64,000 bases of DNA, from contig CALVCS010000003.1 in assembly GCA_944326035.1 (NCBI GenBank), forward strand, positions 186,001 to 250,000. Direction: 5' to 3'. The translations under genes were made by a program, and so were the position numbers. The notes beneath the pieces were generated by a model that made no database searches, was not told the origin of the DNA, and saw nothing but the letters and a program-made list of their open reading frames with translations. Source of the DNA: an uncultured Alistipes sp. (GTDB taxonomy: Bacteria; Bacteroidota; Bacteroidia; Bacteroidales; Rikenellaceae). Position 1 is the first letter of the stretch. The number at the start of each line of letters is the position of its first letter. Positions 1-8,127 of the stretch are shown in pieces.

Positions 1-343
1 TGCGCATGGTTCCGATCTCCGAGGCGATATTGGAGCCCACTTTCCCGGCCAGGATTAGGGCGACGACGGTCGAGCTGAACTCCAACAACATCGATTCGCG
101 GGCGGCGTAGCCGATCAGGTATTTGGGGATAAAGGGCGATTCGAGGTTGAGGGCCATCTGGATGGTGATGACCGCGCCCATAAAGACCGAGATGATGGCC
201 ACGATGCCGATGGAGTTGAGGCCCAGGCTGGCGATTTCGGCCAGGATGCGGCGTCCATAGATCGAGCGTTTCTCCGGTTTGGAGAGCACTTTTCCCATCA
301 GGATAAAGTAGCGGCCGGCCAGGTCGAATAGATTATTCTTCAT
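1..343 (-). CDS. mlaE: MlaE/YrbE-type ABC transporter permease (N-terminal part)
   Basis: The reading frame starts at an ATG (complement of 341-343) and runs off the left edge of the window, so about 114 residues are visible and the C-terminus is missing. The sequence has the hallmarks of the MlaE permease family: an N-terminal amphipathic stretch, a hydrophobic helix containing SVFMGAVITIQMA, and the family-typical VALILAGKVGSNIASEIGTM. In known systems this permease works with an ATPase (MlaF) and an MCE-domain protein to move phospholipids between inner and outer membranes. It lies 48 bp downstream of the DUF4834-type gene on the same strand, so the two may be co-transcribed. Family assignment is from recognised motifs; the partner genes would lie outside the window. 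Confidence 0.85.
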   Translation of the reverse strand, partial: MKNNLFDLAGRYFILMGKVLSKPEKRSIYGRRILAEIASLGLNSIGIVAIISVFMGAVITIQMALNLESPFIPKYLIGYAARESMLLEFSSTVVALILAGKVGSNIASEIGTMR

Positions 344-391
344 GGATGTCGTTTCCTGTGTTAACTATTTTCCGGGGTTTCGAGGGAGAGG

Positions 392-679
392 TTATTCGGA
401 GGTTTCTTTCACCTCTTCGTATTCGACATAGTCGCCCACGCCCCCTTTTACTTTACGTTGGCTGATCCGGGTTTGTTCCACAATGACTTCGCCCTCGCGT
501 TGTGCTGTACGGGGTCTGGAGTTCCCATCGCTCCGCCATTGGAAGAAGGCACCGGTTCCATTTTGGGCGAATTCCTGTTGTTTTTTGCGGATCCAATAGC
601 CTAAGAGGGCTCTTCCCAACACACCGAAGAGGTAAAACGCCAAAACGGTGATAACGATAAAACTCAATATGAATTCCAT
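392..679 (-). CDS. Small membrane protein, DUF4834-like
   Basis: A 95-residue protein starting at MEFILSFIV. A longer frame extends upstream to 760, but a Bacteroidota-type promoter at 713-722 lies inside that extension, which supports the shorter start. It has one N-terminal transmembrane helix (residues about 3-24), then a basic stretch (YWIRKKQQE), a low-complexity middle, and an acidic tail ending in GDYVEYEEVKE. That architecture matches what I recall of the DUF4834 family, small membrane proteins of Bacteroidota without a known biochemical role. It is followed by the mlaE-like permease on the same strand. I infer no specific function. Confidence 0.65.
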   Translation of the reverse strand: MEFILSFIVITVLAFYLFGVLGRALLGYWIRKKQQEFAQNGTGAFFQWRSDGNSRPRTAQREGEVIVEQTRISQRKVKGGVGDYVEYEEVKETSE

Positions 680-712
680 AACAATTTCGGGTCCAAACTC
701 GCTTTGACAAAA

Positions 713-722
713 GACAAAGGTA
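713..722 (-). promoter_or_regulatory. Promoter -7 element for the DUF4834-like gene
   Basis: On the minus strand the sequence reads TACCTTTGTC, an exact match to the Bacteroidota -7 consensus TAnnTTTG(C/T). Transcription would start near 706, giving a leader of about 27 nt before the ATG at 679. I see no clear -33 TTTG at the right spacing. Confidence 0.55.
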
Positions 723-905
723 ACGCTTTTTCGTTGAAAAGGAAACGAGACAAAGATCAATAATCGTATCTGTTTTTCCGGTTAATTTGTCTTTTGGGGA
801 GGATCATTTGGGTGGCGGGCCCTCCTGAGGGACTTTTGGAACGGGAGCGCCACTGTAGGATAGGGGAGGCCAGTGTTTCGGGGAGGCTTCCGGGGTAGGG
901 AATAT

Positions 906-2414
906 TTAGTCGATCGCTCGGCAGTAGAGCACCCCTCCTTCGACCCGGACGATCTTGACCCGTTTCCCTTTGTCGATAAAGAGTCCGTCTTCGGCGACGG
1001 CGTCGTAGTATCGGTTTTGGAGAAGGACGTGGCCGGAGGGGCGAAGCACGCTCATTGCACGAGCCTCCTGTCCGACGAGTTCTTCAGGGTTTTCCCGACT
1101 CACGCACCCTTCTTCCGGTTTCAGATCGGTATCCAACACGATGCGTTTTCGCCAAGCCGAATGGCCGGTCAGGAATCGACGTCCCAGCCATATCGCCAGG
1201 ACCAGTCCGAGGGTGGTGGCGATGACGGTCACCAGTAGCGGACGTAGAACCCGGAGCCAGGAGATCTCTCCGGAAGGGATATAGCGCAACAGGTCGTTGT
1301 CGATAGCGGCGAACGAGAGTCCCAAGATCACGCAGACGATACCGGCTATGCCGGTGACCCCGAATCCGGGAATGACGAAAATCTCGACGGCGATCAGGGC
1401 CAGACCGGCGAGGAACAGTAACATTTCCCAATGTTGGGCGACGCCTTCGAGGTAGAGTGGGGCAAAATAGCCGACGACTCCCAGCAGTGCGATCGCCAGC
1501 GGCAATCCGATCCCCGGGCTTTGGAGTTCGAAATAGATGCCCCCGATGATCATCAGAATAAAGAGTCCCTGAACGCCGGGGAGCATCATCCACCCCAACA
1601 GGCGGTCGAGACCACTAGGACGGTACTCCTCGATCGTATAGGTTTCGATCCCGCCGGCGGTCAATACCTCTTCGAGGCTGGAGGCCTTCCCCTCGGCGAA
1701 GCCGGCTTGCAGGGCTTCGTCGGCCGTGAGCGTCAGCACTTGGACGGTGGTGGAGTCGCCGTGGGTACGGCCGACCATCGCTTCTGCGATAGCCGGATCG
1801 CGATACCATCGCCACAGGGTGTCTCCCCGGTCGATGCGGACGATACGTTTACCGTGGGCTTCGGCCGTCGAACGCATCATGGCCCGCATGAAGCTTTGGT
1901 ATTTGTCGGGCATCGGTTTTCCATTTCCGTCGACCACCGATGCAGCGCCGATACTGCCGCCGGGCCGGATGTAGATACGGTCAGCGGCTAAGGCGATCAA
2001 GGCGCCGGCTGAAGCCGCCTGGTTGTCGATCCATACCCAGACCGGAATGGGAGAGTTCAGGATGGCGGTTCGGAGCGAATCGGCCACGTCGGCCAATCCG
2101 CCATAAGTGTTTAATTGGATGATAATCAGGTCGCTGTTTTGATCTTGGGCTTGTTGAAAGCATTTGCGGCTCATGTGTTTGACGGCCGGCATGATCGCTT
2201 CCCGGATCGGGAAGGTGTAGACCTTTACCCCATGTTCTTTTGAAAAAAGATCGGGTGTGGTGGCCGGATCGGTCCCCGGGAACGAGGTGCCGGAAGGAGT
2301 TTCGGCCTCGTTGATCGGAATCGAATCGTGCCCGGACGTGAATCCTTCGGCGCTGAGGAGTCCGGGGGTGATCATCCCCCAGACGACGGTCAACAACAGA
2401 GCTAAGATGCGCAT
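906..2414 (-). CDS. NfeD-family membrane-bound serine protease (ClpP-class)
   Basis: A 502-residue protein with a signal peptide (residues 1 to about 22), a ClpP-like protease domain (about 62-255), a membrane region of several helices (about 280-410) and a C-terminal NfeD beta-barrel/OB domain (about 430-502). The candidate nucleophile is Ser135 in NQAASAGALIAL, with Lys171 placed as expected for the Ser-Lys dyad of this family; the oxyanion loop NTYGG is at 102-106. Members are thought to cleave hydrophobic tails of membrane proteins such as stomatins/SPFH partners, but no SPFH (flotillin-like) gene is visible next to this one. It is monocistronic by context, convergent with nothing close and about 430 bp downstream of corA's stop. 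Length is normal for the long NfeD class. Confidence 0.88.
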   Translation of the reverse strand: MRILALLLTVVWGMITPGLLSAEGFTSGHDSIPINEAETPSGTSFPGTDPATTPDLFSKEHGVKVYTFPIREAIMPAVKHMSRKCFQQAQDQNSDLIIIQLNTYGGLADVADSLRTAILNSPIPVWVWIDNQAASAGALIALAADRIYIRPGGSIGAASVVDGNGKPMPDKYQSFMRAMMRSTAEAHGKRIVRIDRGDTLWRWYRDPAIAEAMVGRTHGDSTTVQVLTLTADEALQAGFAEGKASSLEEVLTAGGIETYTIEEYRPSGLDRLLGWMMLPGVQGLFILMIIGGIYFELQSPGIGLPLAIALLGVVGYFAPLYLEGVAQHWEMLLFLAGLALIAVEIFVIPGFGVTGIAGIVCVILGLSFAAIDNDLLRYIPSGEISWLRVLRPLLVTVIATTLGLVLAIWLGRRFLTGHSAWRKRIVLDTDLKPEEGCVSRENPEELVGQEARAMSVLRPSGHVLLQNRYYDAVAEDGLFIDKGKRVKIVRVEGGVLYCRAID

Positions 2415-2505
2415 GGCGAGGAACTTTTATCGGGTTGAGGTACGGATTCGGCGGCTGCTCCGTCAAACGGGTGCGGGGCAATGGACGCGGATGCAGACTC
2501 CGCCA

Positions 2506-2514
2506 CCAAAGTTA
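2506..2514 (-). promoter_or_regulatory. Possible promoter for the NfeD-family gene
   Basis: The minus strand reads TAACTTTGG, which matches TAnnTTTG but has G instead of C/T at the last position. It lies about 92 bp upstream of the ATG at 2414. No well-spaced -33 element is seen, so this is tentative. Confidence 0.3.
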
Positions 2515-2572
2515 CAAAATCAGTTATAAATTGAGTGGACAATCTGAACGTGAACTCAGCCCAGATCACCTC

Positions 2573-2625
2573 CTCGGTCATCGCCTCGGTCACCGTCTCG
2601 GTCACCGTCTCGGTCATCGTCTCGG
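2573..2625. repeat. 12-bp tandem repeat, 4.4 copies
   Basis: Four consecutive 12-bp units of the form CTCGGTCAYCGY (2573-2584, 2585-2596, 2597-2608, 2609-2620) plus a partial CTCGG. Units 2 and 3 are identical; the others differ by one or two bases. It sits in the 430-bp interval between the NfeD-family and corA-like genes. Frames through it (for example a minus-strand frame from 2746) encode TETV-type repeats but overlap the NfeD start and look spurious. The rest of the interval, 2626-2846, shows no gene or clear site. Confidence 0.85.
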
Positions 2626-2846
2626 CTATAAGCCCGGGCATAAACCCAGCCCCAGCACCACTTCCCTTCCTTTCCACTTCTGCAGCCCCAATTCGAGATC
2701 CAGTCCTACCCACTACTGCGGCCCTCCAATTGTACCATTGAACCAACTATAACCCTCGCAACATCTCCGTCCCAACCTTAAACATAACCCCGGGCCAGGC
2801 TCGGAGCGTGTTGTTTAGGGGCTTGTTTCGGAAATCGCTTAGGCGT

Positions 2847-3797
2847 TTACAACCATTTTTTCCAGCGGAAAAAGAGGTATGTCAATCCGGAAACCAGCAC
2901 CATGAGGCCCAAGGCGAATTGGTAACCGTATTCCCAATGCAGCTCATGGATGCCATCGAAGTTCATGCCGTAAACACTGGCAATCATCGTGGGAGGCAAA
3001 AAGAACAGAGAAGCGACGGTAAAGATTTTGGTGACGTTGCTCTGTTCGACGTTGATCAGCCCCAGGGTGGTATCCTGCATGTAGTCGAGTCGTTCCGAAC
3101 TGAAATCGGCGTGGTTGATGAGCGAATTGACGTCCTTGATCATCAGTTGCAGCCGGGGATAGATATCGTTCGGAAAACGTTCCGAGCGTTGGATGCCGGA
3201 GAGTATGCGCTGACGGTCGAAGATGTTTTCGCGGATCGACATGGTGTTTTCCTGCAGGTGGCTGATGCGGGTCAGGATTGTCCGGTCGATGCGTTCGCTG
3301 CCGCTGATCTCTTTGTTCAGGGCGGCGATGCTGCGGGCCAGGGCTTCCACCAGGTCGGCGTCGTAGTCGATACGGATCTCGAAGATCGAGATCAGCATGT
3401 GATAACCGGTCACATAGGCCCGGTAGTTCATTTGCAGACGTTTGGCGGCTTCGTTGAACGTTCGGAATTCGGCACTGCGCACCGAGATGAGCACCCCTTC
3501 GGAGACGATGAAGGAAACGGGTTGTATGCTGAACCCATCGTCTTGCGGGACAAAGAAGTTGGAGTTGCAGATGATGGCGTTTTCCGTCTCCGAATATTTA
3601 GAAGAACTTTCGATTTCCTCGATCTGCTGACGCGTCTGGAGGTTGATTTCCATGAAGTTTTCCACGGCTTTTTGCTCCTTGACCGTCGGGGTGAGCAGGT
3701 CGATCCACAGAATGTCGTCGTAGCCCAGTTCATCGAACAGTTTGATGTCGGCGTTGCGGACGACTTTATTGTATTGTTTGAGGTAAATGGTCAGCAT
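2847..3797 (-). CDS. corA: CorA-family divalent cation (Mg2+/Co2+) transporter
   Basis: A 316-residue protein with the CorA architecture: a large N-terminal cytoplasmic alpha/beta domain, a long helical stalk (about 150-250), and two C-terminal transmembrane helices. The signature GMN selectivity motif is present as YGMNF (residues 276-280) between the two helices, and the chain ends in a basic tail (RWKKWL), as is typical. CorA proteins form pentameric channels in the inner membrane that import magnesium, sometimes cobalt. The start at 3797 gives a normal-length protein. It appears to be transcribed alone. Confidence 0.93.
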   Translation of the reverse strand: MLTIYLKQYNKVVRNADIKLFDELGYDDILWIDLLTPTVKEQKAVENFMEINLQTRQQIEEIESSSKYSETENAIICNSNFFVPQDDGFSIQPVSFIVSEGVLISVRSAEFRTFNEAAKRLQMNYRAYVTGYHMLISIFEIRIDYDADLVEALARSIAALNKEISGSERIDRTILTRISHLQENTMSIRENIFDRQRILSGIQRSERFPNDIYPRLQLMIKDVNSLINHADFSSERLDYMQDTTLGLINVEQSNVTKIFTVASLFFLPPTMIASVYGMNFDGIHELHWEYGYQFALGLMVLVSGLTYLFFRWKKWL

Positions 3798-4031
3798 CGA
3801 TCACTTGTTGCGGGTGTGTCGTTTCGATCGCTGGTCGGAACGTCACGCCCTGGTTATCCAATCGGTTGGCCCGGAGCAGGGATTCACGCTGCTATCGGGC
3901 GGCTCCGGGGAGCCGTTTATGCCATCGCCTGGAACGGAAAAGTTCACAGGCGGCGTCTTATCTGACTGGGCTGTGGGGGCCGGGGCTCGGCATGGGGGAG
4001 CGCCGGTCGGTTAGCCCTCGAGAGAGGTTCT

Positions 4032-4799
4032 TCAGCCGGGGTCGGCCGGGGGTTCGGCTTCCAGAATTTTCTGCCGGAACAACTCCATGGCTTGGCGTTT
4101 AGCCGGATCGAGTTTGAAATCGATGTTGTGTGTCAGGTAGTCGAGGGCATAAGGTCGGTCGGCGTAAGAACTTCCGGCCACGGCCTCGTCCAGGTGGCCA
4201 ACGCCGTAGGCAAGCGCTTTTTCCAGCGCATCGATGAGTGACGGATTCGTGTGTCGGGGGGCCACCCAAGCCGCAAAGACAAACGGTTGTCCGGTCAGCT
4301 CTTGCCAGGCTGCAGCCAAATCGTATTTATAGGTAAAGTGAGATTCGTGTTCGAACACCTTGTCGCCGATCAGCAGGTAACCGTGACCCGGTTCGTGGCG
4401 TTGCGGCAGGGTGTAGTCATGGAGGGTTTGCCAGTGTGGGGTGATCTGCCACAGCTCGGTGCAGAGCAGACGTACCAACTGGACGGAGGTCAGGGAGTGA
4501 CTGTCGAGGTGGATCGTATGCAGGGCGTGCAGCGGAGTATTGGAAGCCAATACGACGGTACGTACCGGGCCGGAGGCGCCGATGCAGTAGGAGGTGATCG
4601 GGTCGAAGTCGGGGAAGGAGGCCAGCGCAGCTACGGGCAGCAGGGCGATGTCAGCCTGGCCGTTACGCAGGGCGGCGGCACAGCCGCTGGGGGGAGACAA
4701 TACGAGTTCCGCACACAGGTCGTTCGACCCGTGCTCGATACCATATATAAAAGGTATGGTATTGAGGTAGGATACAGCGGCTATTCGGGTTTGCGTCAT
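4032..4799 (-). CDS. mqnA: Chorismate dehydratase MqnA (futalosine menaquinone pathway)
   Basis: A 255-residue protein. The open frame extends upstream to 5270, but that extension is low-complexity and unlike any MqnA; the family start is the ATG at 4797-4799 giving RIAAVSYLNTIPFIYGI, the conserved N-terminus. MqnA folds like a periplasmic binding protein but is cytoplasmic and dehydrates chorismate, the first step of the futalosine route to menaquinone. Conserved features seen include the SYLNT substrate loop and the LIGDKVFE region. No other mqn genes are in the window, so use of the futalosine route rather than the classical Men route is an inference. Confidence 0.85.
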   Translation of the reverse strand: MTQTRIAAVSYLNTIPFIYGIEHGSNDLCAELVLSPPSGCAAALRNGQADIALLPVAALASFPDFDPITSYCIGASGPVRTVVLASNTPLHALHTIHLDSHSLTSVQLVRLLCTELWQITPHWQTLHDYTLPQRHEPGHGYLLIGDKVFEHESHFTYKYDLAAAWQELTGQPFVFAAWVAPRHTNPSLIDALEKALAYGVGHLDEAVAGSSYADRPYALDYLTHNIDFKLDPAKRQAMELFRQKILEAEPPADPG

Positions 4800-5240
4800 C
4801 GTCCATACAGCGTGTGCGGTTGGTTCGACCATATCCGGGACCGAATCTGCGGGGCAGGACGATCGTCCGGAGGGGTAAAATGGGAAGCCGAAGGTCGGCT
4901 GCCGCCACGAAGGTAGAAAAAATTTAACGAAAAGTCCAACATTTGCGGGTTTTCTTCCGGGTTTCGCCTTTTGGGAATAGGAAAGAAGGGGGAAAGCCGG
5001 GAGAAACGATCGAGAAAGAAGGCGCGTGATCGAAGAGGAAACGCTTTGGGGGTGCTGGGTTGGATGGCGAGAGTTGCAACGAGGAGGCGTGAAGGGTGTG
5101 TGCAACGGAGAGGAGGGGGGATGAGGGGTGAGGTGAGAGGAGAACGGTCGAACTCCCTGAGGATCCGCCCTGTCGGACGATACGTCGAAGAAAGGCAAAA
5201 AAGGAAGTACCTTTTTAAAATTTAAGGAGTTCCAAGTTGT
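4800..5240. other. Gene-less, purine-rich interval
   Basis: About 440 bp between mqnA and the rpsO promoter. The plus strand is strongly G/A-rich from about 4970 to 5150, with GGGAG/GAAAG-type runs. No frame here has a family resemblance; the 84-residue plus frame at 4971 is Arg/Gly/Glu-rich, as expected from the base composition. I see no clear terminator or promoter before 5241. Confidence 0.6.
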
Positions 5241-5268
5241 TTTGTTTGTAAAAAAGATGTAGATTTGC
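5241..5268 (+). promoter_or_regulatory. rpsO promoter
   Basis: The -7 element TAGATTTGC (5260-5268) matches TAnnTTTG(C/T) exactly, and TTTG at 5241-5244 (with a second TTTG at 5245) sits at a plausible -33 spacing. Transcription should start near 5275. Confidence 0.7.
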
Positions 5269-5316
5269 AAGCGCTTTGAGAAGACGCTTCGTGAGGAGAA
5301 GCGTAGCCAAGGCGTC
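5269..5316 (+). promoter_or_regulatory. Structured rpsO leader with alternative hairpins
   Basis: The leader holds ACGCTTC (5284-5290) that pairs perfectly with GAAGCGT (5298-5304) around a 7-nt loop. The CGCTT core could instead pair with AAGCG at 5269-5273 if transcription starts early enough, and GACGC (5283-5287) could pair with GCGTC (5312-5316). S15 is known to control its own translation through leader structures in several phyla, but this leader is not one I recognise. Confidence 0.45.
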
Positions 5317-5341
5317 AGTAGTAACCATTAATTAATTAACA

Positions 5342-5614
5342 ATGAATTACTTAACTTCAGACAAAAAGCAAGAGCTTTTTGCAACCTACGGGCAGTCTAA
5401 CACCGATACCGGCTCGGCCGAAAGCCAGATCGCGCTGTTTTCTTACCGTATCAGCCACCTCACCGAACACATGAAAAACAACAAAAAAGACTTCGGGACC
5501 CAACGTTCGCTGTTGCGCCTGGTGGGGAAACGTCGTCGTTTGTTGGACTACCTGAAGAAGACTGATATCGAAAGATACCGTGCGATTGTCAAAGCCCTTG
5601 GGCTGCGTAAATAG
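5342..5614 (+). CDS. rpsO: 30S ribosomal protein S15
   Basis: A 90-residue protein, the normal length for S15. The conserved segments are all present: TDTGSAESQIALFSYRISHL (helix 1-2 region, which binds 16S rRNA helix 22), the Lys-rich KNNKKDFGTQRSLLRLVGKRRR and LLDYLKKTDIERY. S15 binds the central domain of 16S rRNA early in 30S assembly. It has its own promoter (5241-5268), a leader that can form hairpins, and a terminator at 5644. It is followed by pnp, the same order as in many bacteria, although here the terminator suggests largely separate transcription. Confidence 0.98.
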   Translation: MNYLTSDKKQELFATYGQSNTDTGSAESQIALFSYRISHLTEHMKNNKKDFGTQRSLLRLVGKRRRLLDYLKKTDIERYRAIVKALGLRK

Positions 5615-5643
5615 TGCGCGCATGACAAAAAGAAAGTGAATGG

Positions 5644-5670
5644 AGCTGTCCGTATTGGGACAGCTTTATT
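5644..5670 (+). terminator. Intrinsic terminator after rpsO
   Basis: AGCTGTCC (5644-5651) pairs with GGACAGCT (5658-5665) around a 6-nt loop and is followed by a U-rich TTATTCT. It lies 30 nt after the rpsO stop. Confidence 0.75.
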
Positions 5671-5822
5671 CTCTTAAAACCCCGTTTGAAAACCCTGCCA
5701 TCGTCCCCACGGGAGGCGATGTCGCAACAGCCGGCCGAACACCGGGAAAAACGATCCGGAAGAGGCTATTAAAAGAGGACACAGAGAGATAAGAACAGAA
5801 AAATAAGAATAAGCAGAAAAAC

Positions 5823-7955
5823 ATGTTGTACAACGCGACACAAAAAGTGATCAAATTGAGCGGAGACCGCGAGATTATGATCGAAACGGGCAAACTTGCC
5901 AAACAGGCCGACGGGTCGGTCGTAGTGAAACAGGGTAATACGATGTTGCTGGCTACGGTCGTGGCCGCTAAGGATGCAAAACCCGATACGGATTTCATGC
6001 CGTTGTCGGTGGAATATCGAGAAAAATATGCCGCCAACGGACGTTTCCCCGGCGGGTTTCTCAAACGCGAATCCCGTCCTTCGGATTATGAAATTCTGGT
6101 GTCGCGTCTGATCGACCGGGCTTTGCGCCCGCTTTTCCCGGCCGATTACCATGCCGAAGTATTCGTGACGGTCACCCTGATCTCGGCCGATCGCGATATC
6201 ATGCCCGATGCCTTGGCCGGTCTGGCCGCTTCGGCCGCTCTGGCCGTGTCGGACATTCCGTTCGAAGGCCCGATCTCGGAAGTGCGGGTGGCACGTATCA
6301 ACGGTCAGTTGGTGATCAACCCGACTTTCTCGCAAAACGCCAACGCCGATCTGGATATCATGGTGGGAGCCACCTATGAAAATATCCTGATGGTGGAAGG
6401 TGAAATGAAAGAGGTTTCGGAAGCCGAAATGCTCGAAGCCATTAAGTTCGCTCACGAAGAGATCAAAAAACACTGCCTGGTTCAAAAAGAACTCTCCAAA
6501 GAGCTGGGTAAGGATGTGAAACGGACCTACTGCCATGAAACCAATGACGAAGAGTTGCGTCAGTTGGTGATCAGCGAGCTGTACGATAAGGCGTATGCCA
6601 TTGCTCGCGAAAGCTCGTCCAAACACGAACGGACCGAAAAGTTCGAAGCGCTGGAAGCCGAATTCATGAGCCGGTACAGCGAAGAAGAACTGGCCGAAAA
6701 GGAAACCATGATCAAACGTTACTTCCACGACGACGTCCTGAAAAAGGCTATGCGTAACATGATCCTGCACGAAGGGATCCGTCTGGACGGGCGTAAGACG
6801 ACGGAAATCCGCCCCATCTGGTGCGAAACCGATTATCTGCCCGCCGCTCACGGTTCGGCCATCTTCACCCGCGGGGAAACCCAGTCGTTGACCACGGTGA
6901 CGTTGGGAACGAAACTGGATGAAAAAATCATCGACGACGTTTTGGTCAAAGGGACCGAACAGTTCGTTCTGCACTATAACTTCCCGCCCTTCTCGACGGG
7001 GGAAGCACGTCCGGCCCGCGGTTTGAGCCGTCGTGAAATCGGTCACGGTAACCTGGCTTGGCGCGCCCTGAAACCGGTCGTACCCGTCGGTGAAGAAAAC
7101 CCGTATGCCGTCCGTGTGGTTTCGGATATTCTGGAATCGAACGGTTCATCGTCCATGGCTACCGTTTGTGCCGGTACGCTGGCCCTGATGGATGCCGGGG
7201 TGAAAATCAAAAAACCGGTGTCAGGGATTGCCATGGGGTTGATTACTGACAGCGAGACCGGAAAATATGCCATTTTGTCCGACATCCTGGGCGATGAAGA
7301 CCACCTGGGCGATATGGACTTCAAGGTGACCGGTACGAAAGATGGGATCACGGCTACGCAGATGGATATCAAAGTAGACGGCCTCTCTTACGAAGTGATG
7401 GCCAAAGCGTTGGAACAGGCCAAACAGGGTCGTCTGTATATCCTCGGGAAATTGATGGAAACGATCTCCGAACCTCGTCCCGAACTCAAACCGTTTGTTC
7501 CGCGTATCGTTCAAATTACGATTCCTCAGGAATTTATCGGTGCTGTGATCGGCCCGGGCGGGAAGGTGATCCAGGAAATCCAGAAAACGACCGGCACGAC
7601 CATCACCATCACCGAAAAAGACAACAAAGGATATGTGGATATCTTCGGTGAAAACAAAGAGGCTCTCGATGCCGCCCTGGATCGGATCAAAGGAATTGTC
7701 GCCATTCCGGAAGTCGGTGAAATTTATACCGGGAAAATTCGCTCGATTGTATCGTTTGGCGCGTTTGTTGAGATACTCCCCGGTAAAGATGGCTTGCTGC
7801 ACATCTCCGAAATTGGCAACAAGCGTTACGAAAATATGGAAGAAACCGGCCTGAAAGAGGGAGAAATGATCCAGGTGAAACTCATCGGCATCGATCCTAA
7901 AAACGGTAAATTGAAACTTAGCCGCAAGGTTCTCCTTAACGAACAAAAGAAATAA
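5823..7955 (+). CDS. pnp: Polyribonucleotide nucleotidyltransferase (PNPase)
   Basis: A 710-residue phosphorolytic 3'-5' exoribonuclease. Domain order is complete: RNase PH domain 1 (about 1-145), an alpha-helical linker, the catalytic RNase PH domain 2 (about 310-545), KH (about 555-615, with the GPGGK loop in [15 protein letters not shown]) and S1 (about 623-695, starting [20 protein letters not shown]). The trimeric enzyme degrades and tails mRNA in the cytoplasm. The first ATG at 5823 gives the typical N-terminus, with [20 protein letters not shown] close behind. It follows rpsO on the same strand across a 208-bp gap that contains a terminator; I find no clear TAnnTTTG promoter, so partial read-through from rpsO is possible. 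Confidence 0.97.
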   Translation: MLYNATQKVIKLSGDREIMIETGKLAKQADGSVVVKQGNTMLLATVVAAKDAKPDTDFMPLSVEYREKYAANGRFPGGFLKRESRPSDYEILVSRLIDRALRPLFPADYHAEVFVTVTLISADRDIMPDALAGLAASAALAVSDIPFEGPISEVRVARINGQLVINPTFSQNANADLDIMVGATYENILMVEGEMKEVSEAEMLEAIKFAHEEIKKHCLVQKELSKELGKDVKRTYCHETNDEELRQLVISELYDKAYAIARESSSKHERTEKFEALEAEFMSRYSEEELAEKETMIKRYFHDDVLKKAMRNMILHEGIRLDGRKTTEIRPIWCETDYLPAAHGSAIFTRGETQSLTTVTLGTKLDEKIIDDVLVKGTEQFVLHYNFPPFSTGEARPARGLSRREIGHGNLAWRALKPVVPVGEENPYAVRVVSDILESNGSSSMATVCAGTLALMDAGVKIKKPVSGIAMGLITDSETGKYAILSDILGDEDHLGDMDFKVTGTKDGITATQMDIKVDGLSYEVMAKALEQAKQGRLYILGKLMETISEPRPELKPFVPRIVQITIPQEFIGAVIGPGGKVIQEIQKTTGTTITITEKDNKGYVDIFGENKEALDAALDRIKGIVAIPEVGEIYTGKIRSIVSFGAFVEILPGKDGLLHISEIGNKRYENMEETGLKEGEMIQVKLIGIDPKNGKLKLSRKVLLNEQKK

Positions 7956-8048
7956 GGGGAGAAGAGGTTTCCGATCATAAGTCGTAACGAGGTAATCACC
8001 GGAAAATTGAAATAGTTGAAAAAAATTTTTAATTAAAAAATATATTTC

Positions 8049-8057
8049 TATTTTTGT
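8049..8057 (+). promoter_or_regulatory. Promoter -7 element for the OmpA/TPR lipoprotein gene
   Basis: TATTTTTGT is an exact TAnnTTTG(C/T) match, set in a very AT-rich stretch (8015-8055). It lies about 71 bp upstream of the ATG. A TTG at 8016 is too far upstream for a standard -33 spacing. Confidence 0.6.
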
Positions 8058-8127
8058 GGTTACCAAGGAATAAGAGGAAGACCAAACAAAATATAATTAA
8101 TTAACTTAAATCTTTAAAGCACTGATT

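Noticed and set aside
2402..2746. 114-residue minus frame with TETV repeats
   Set aside because: Overlaps the NfeD-family start and just translates the 12-bp repeat.
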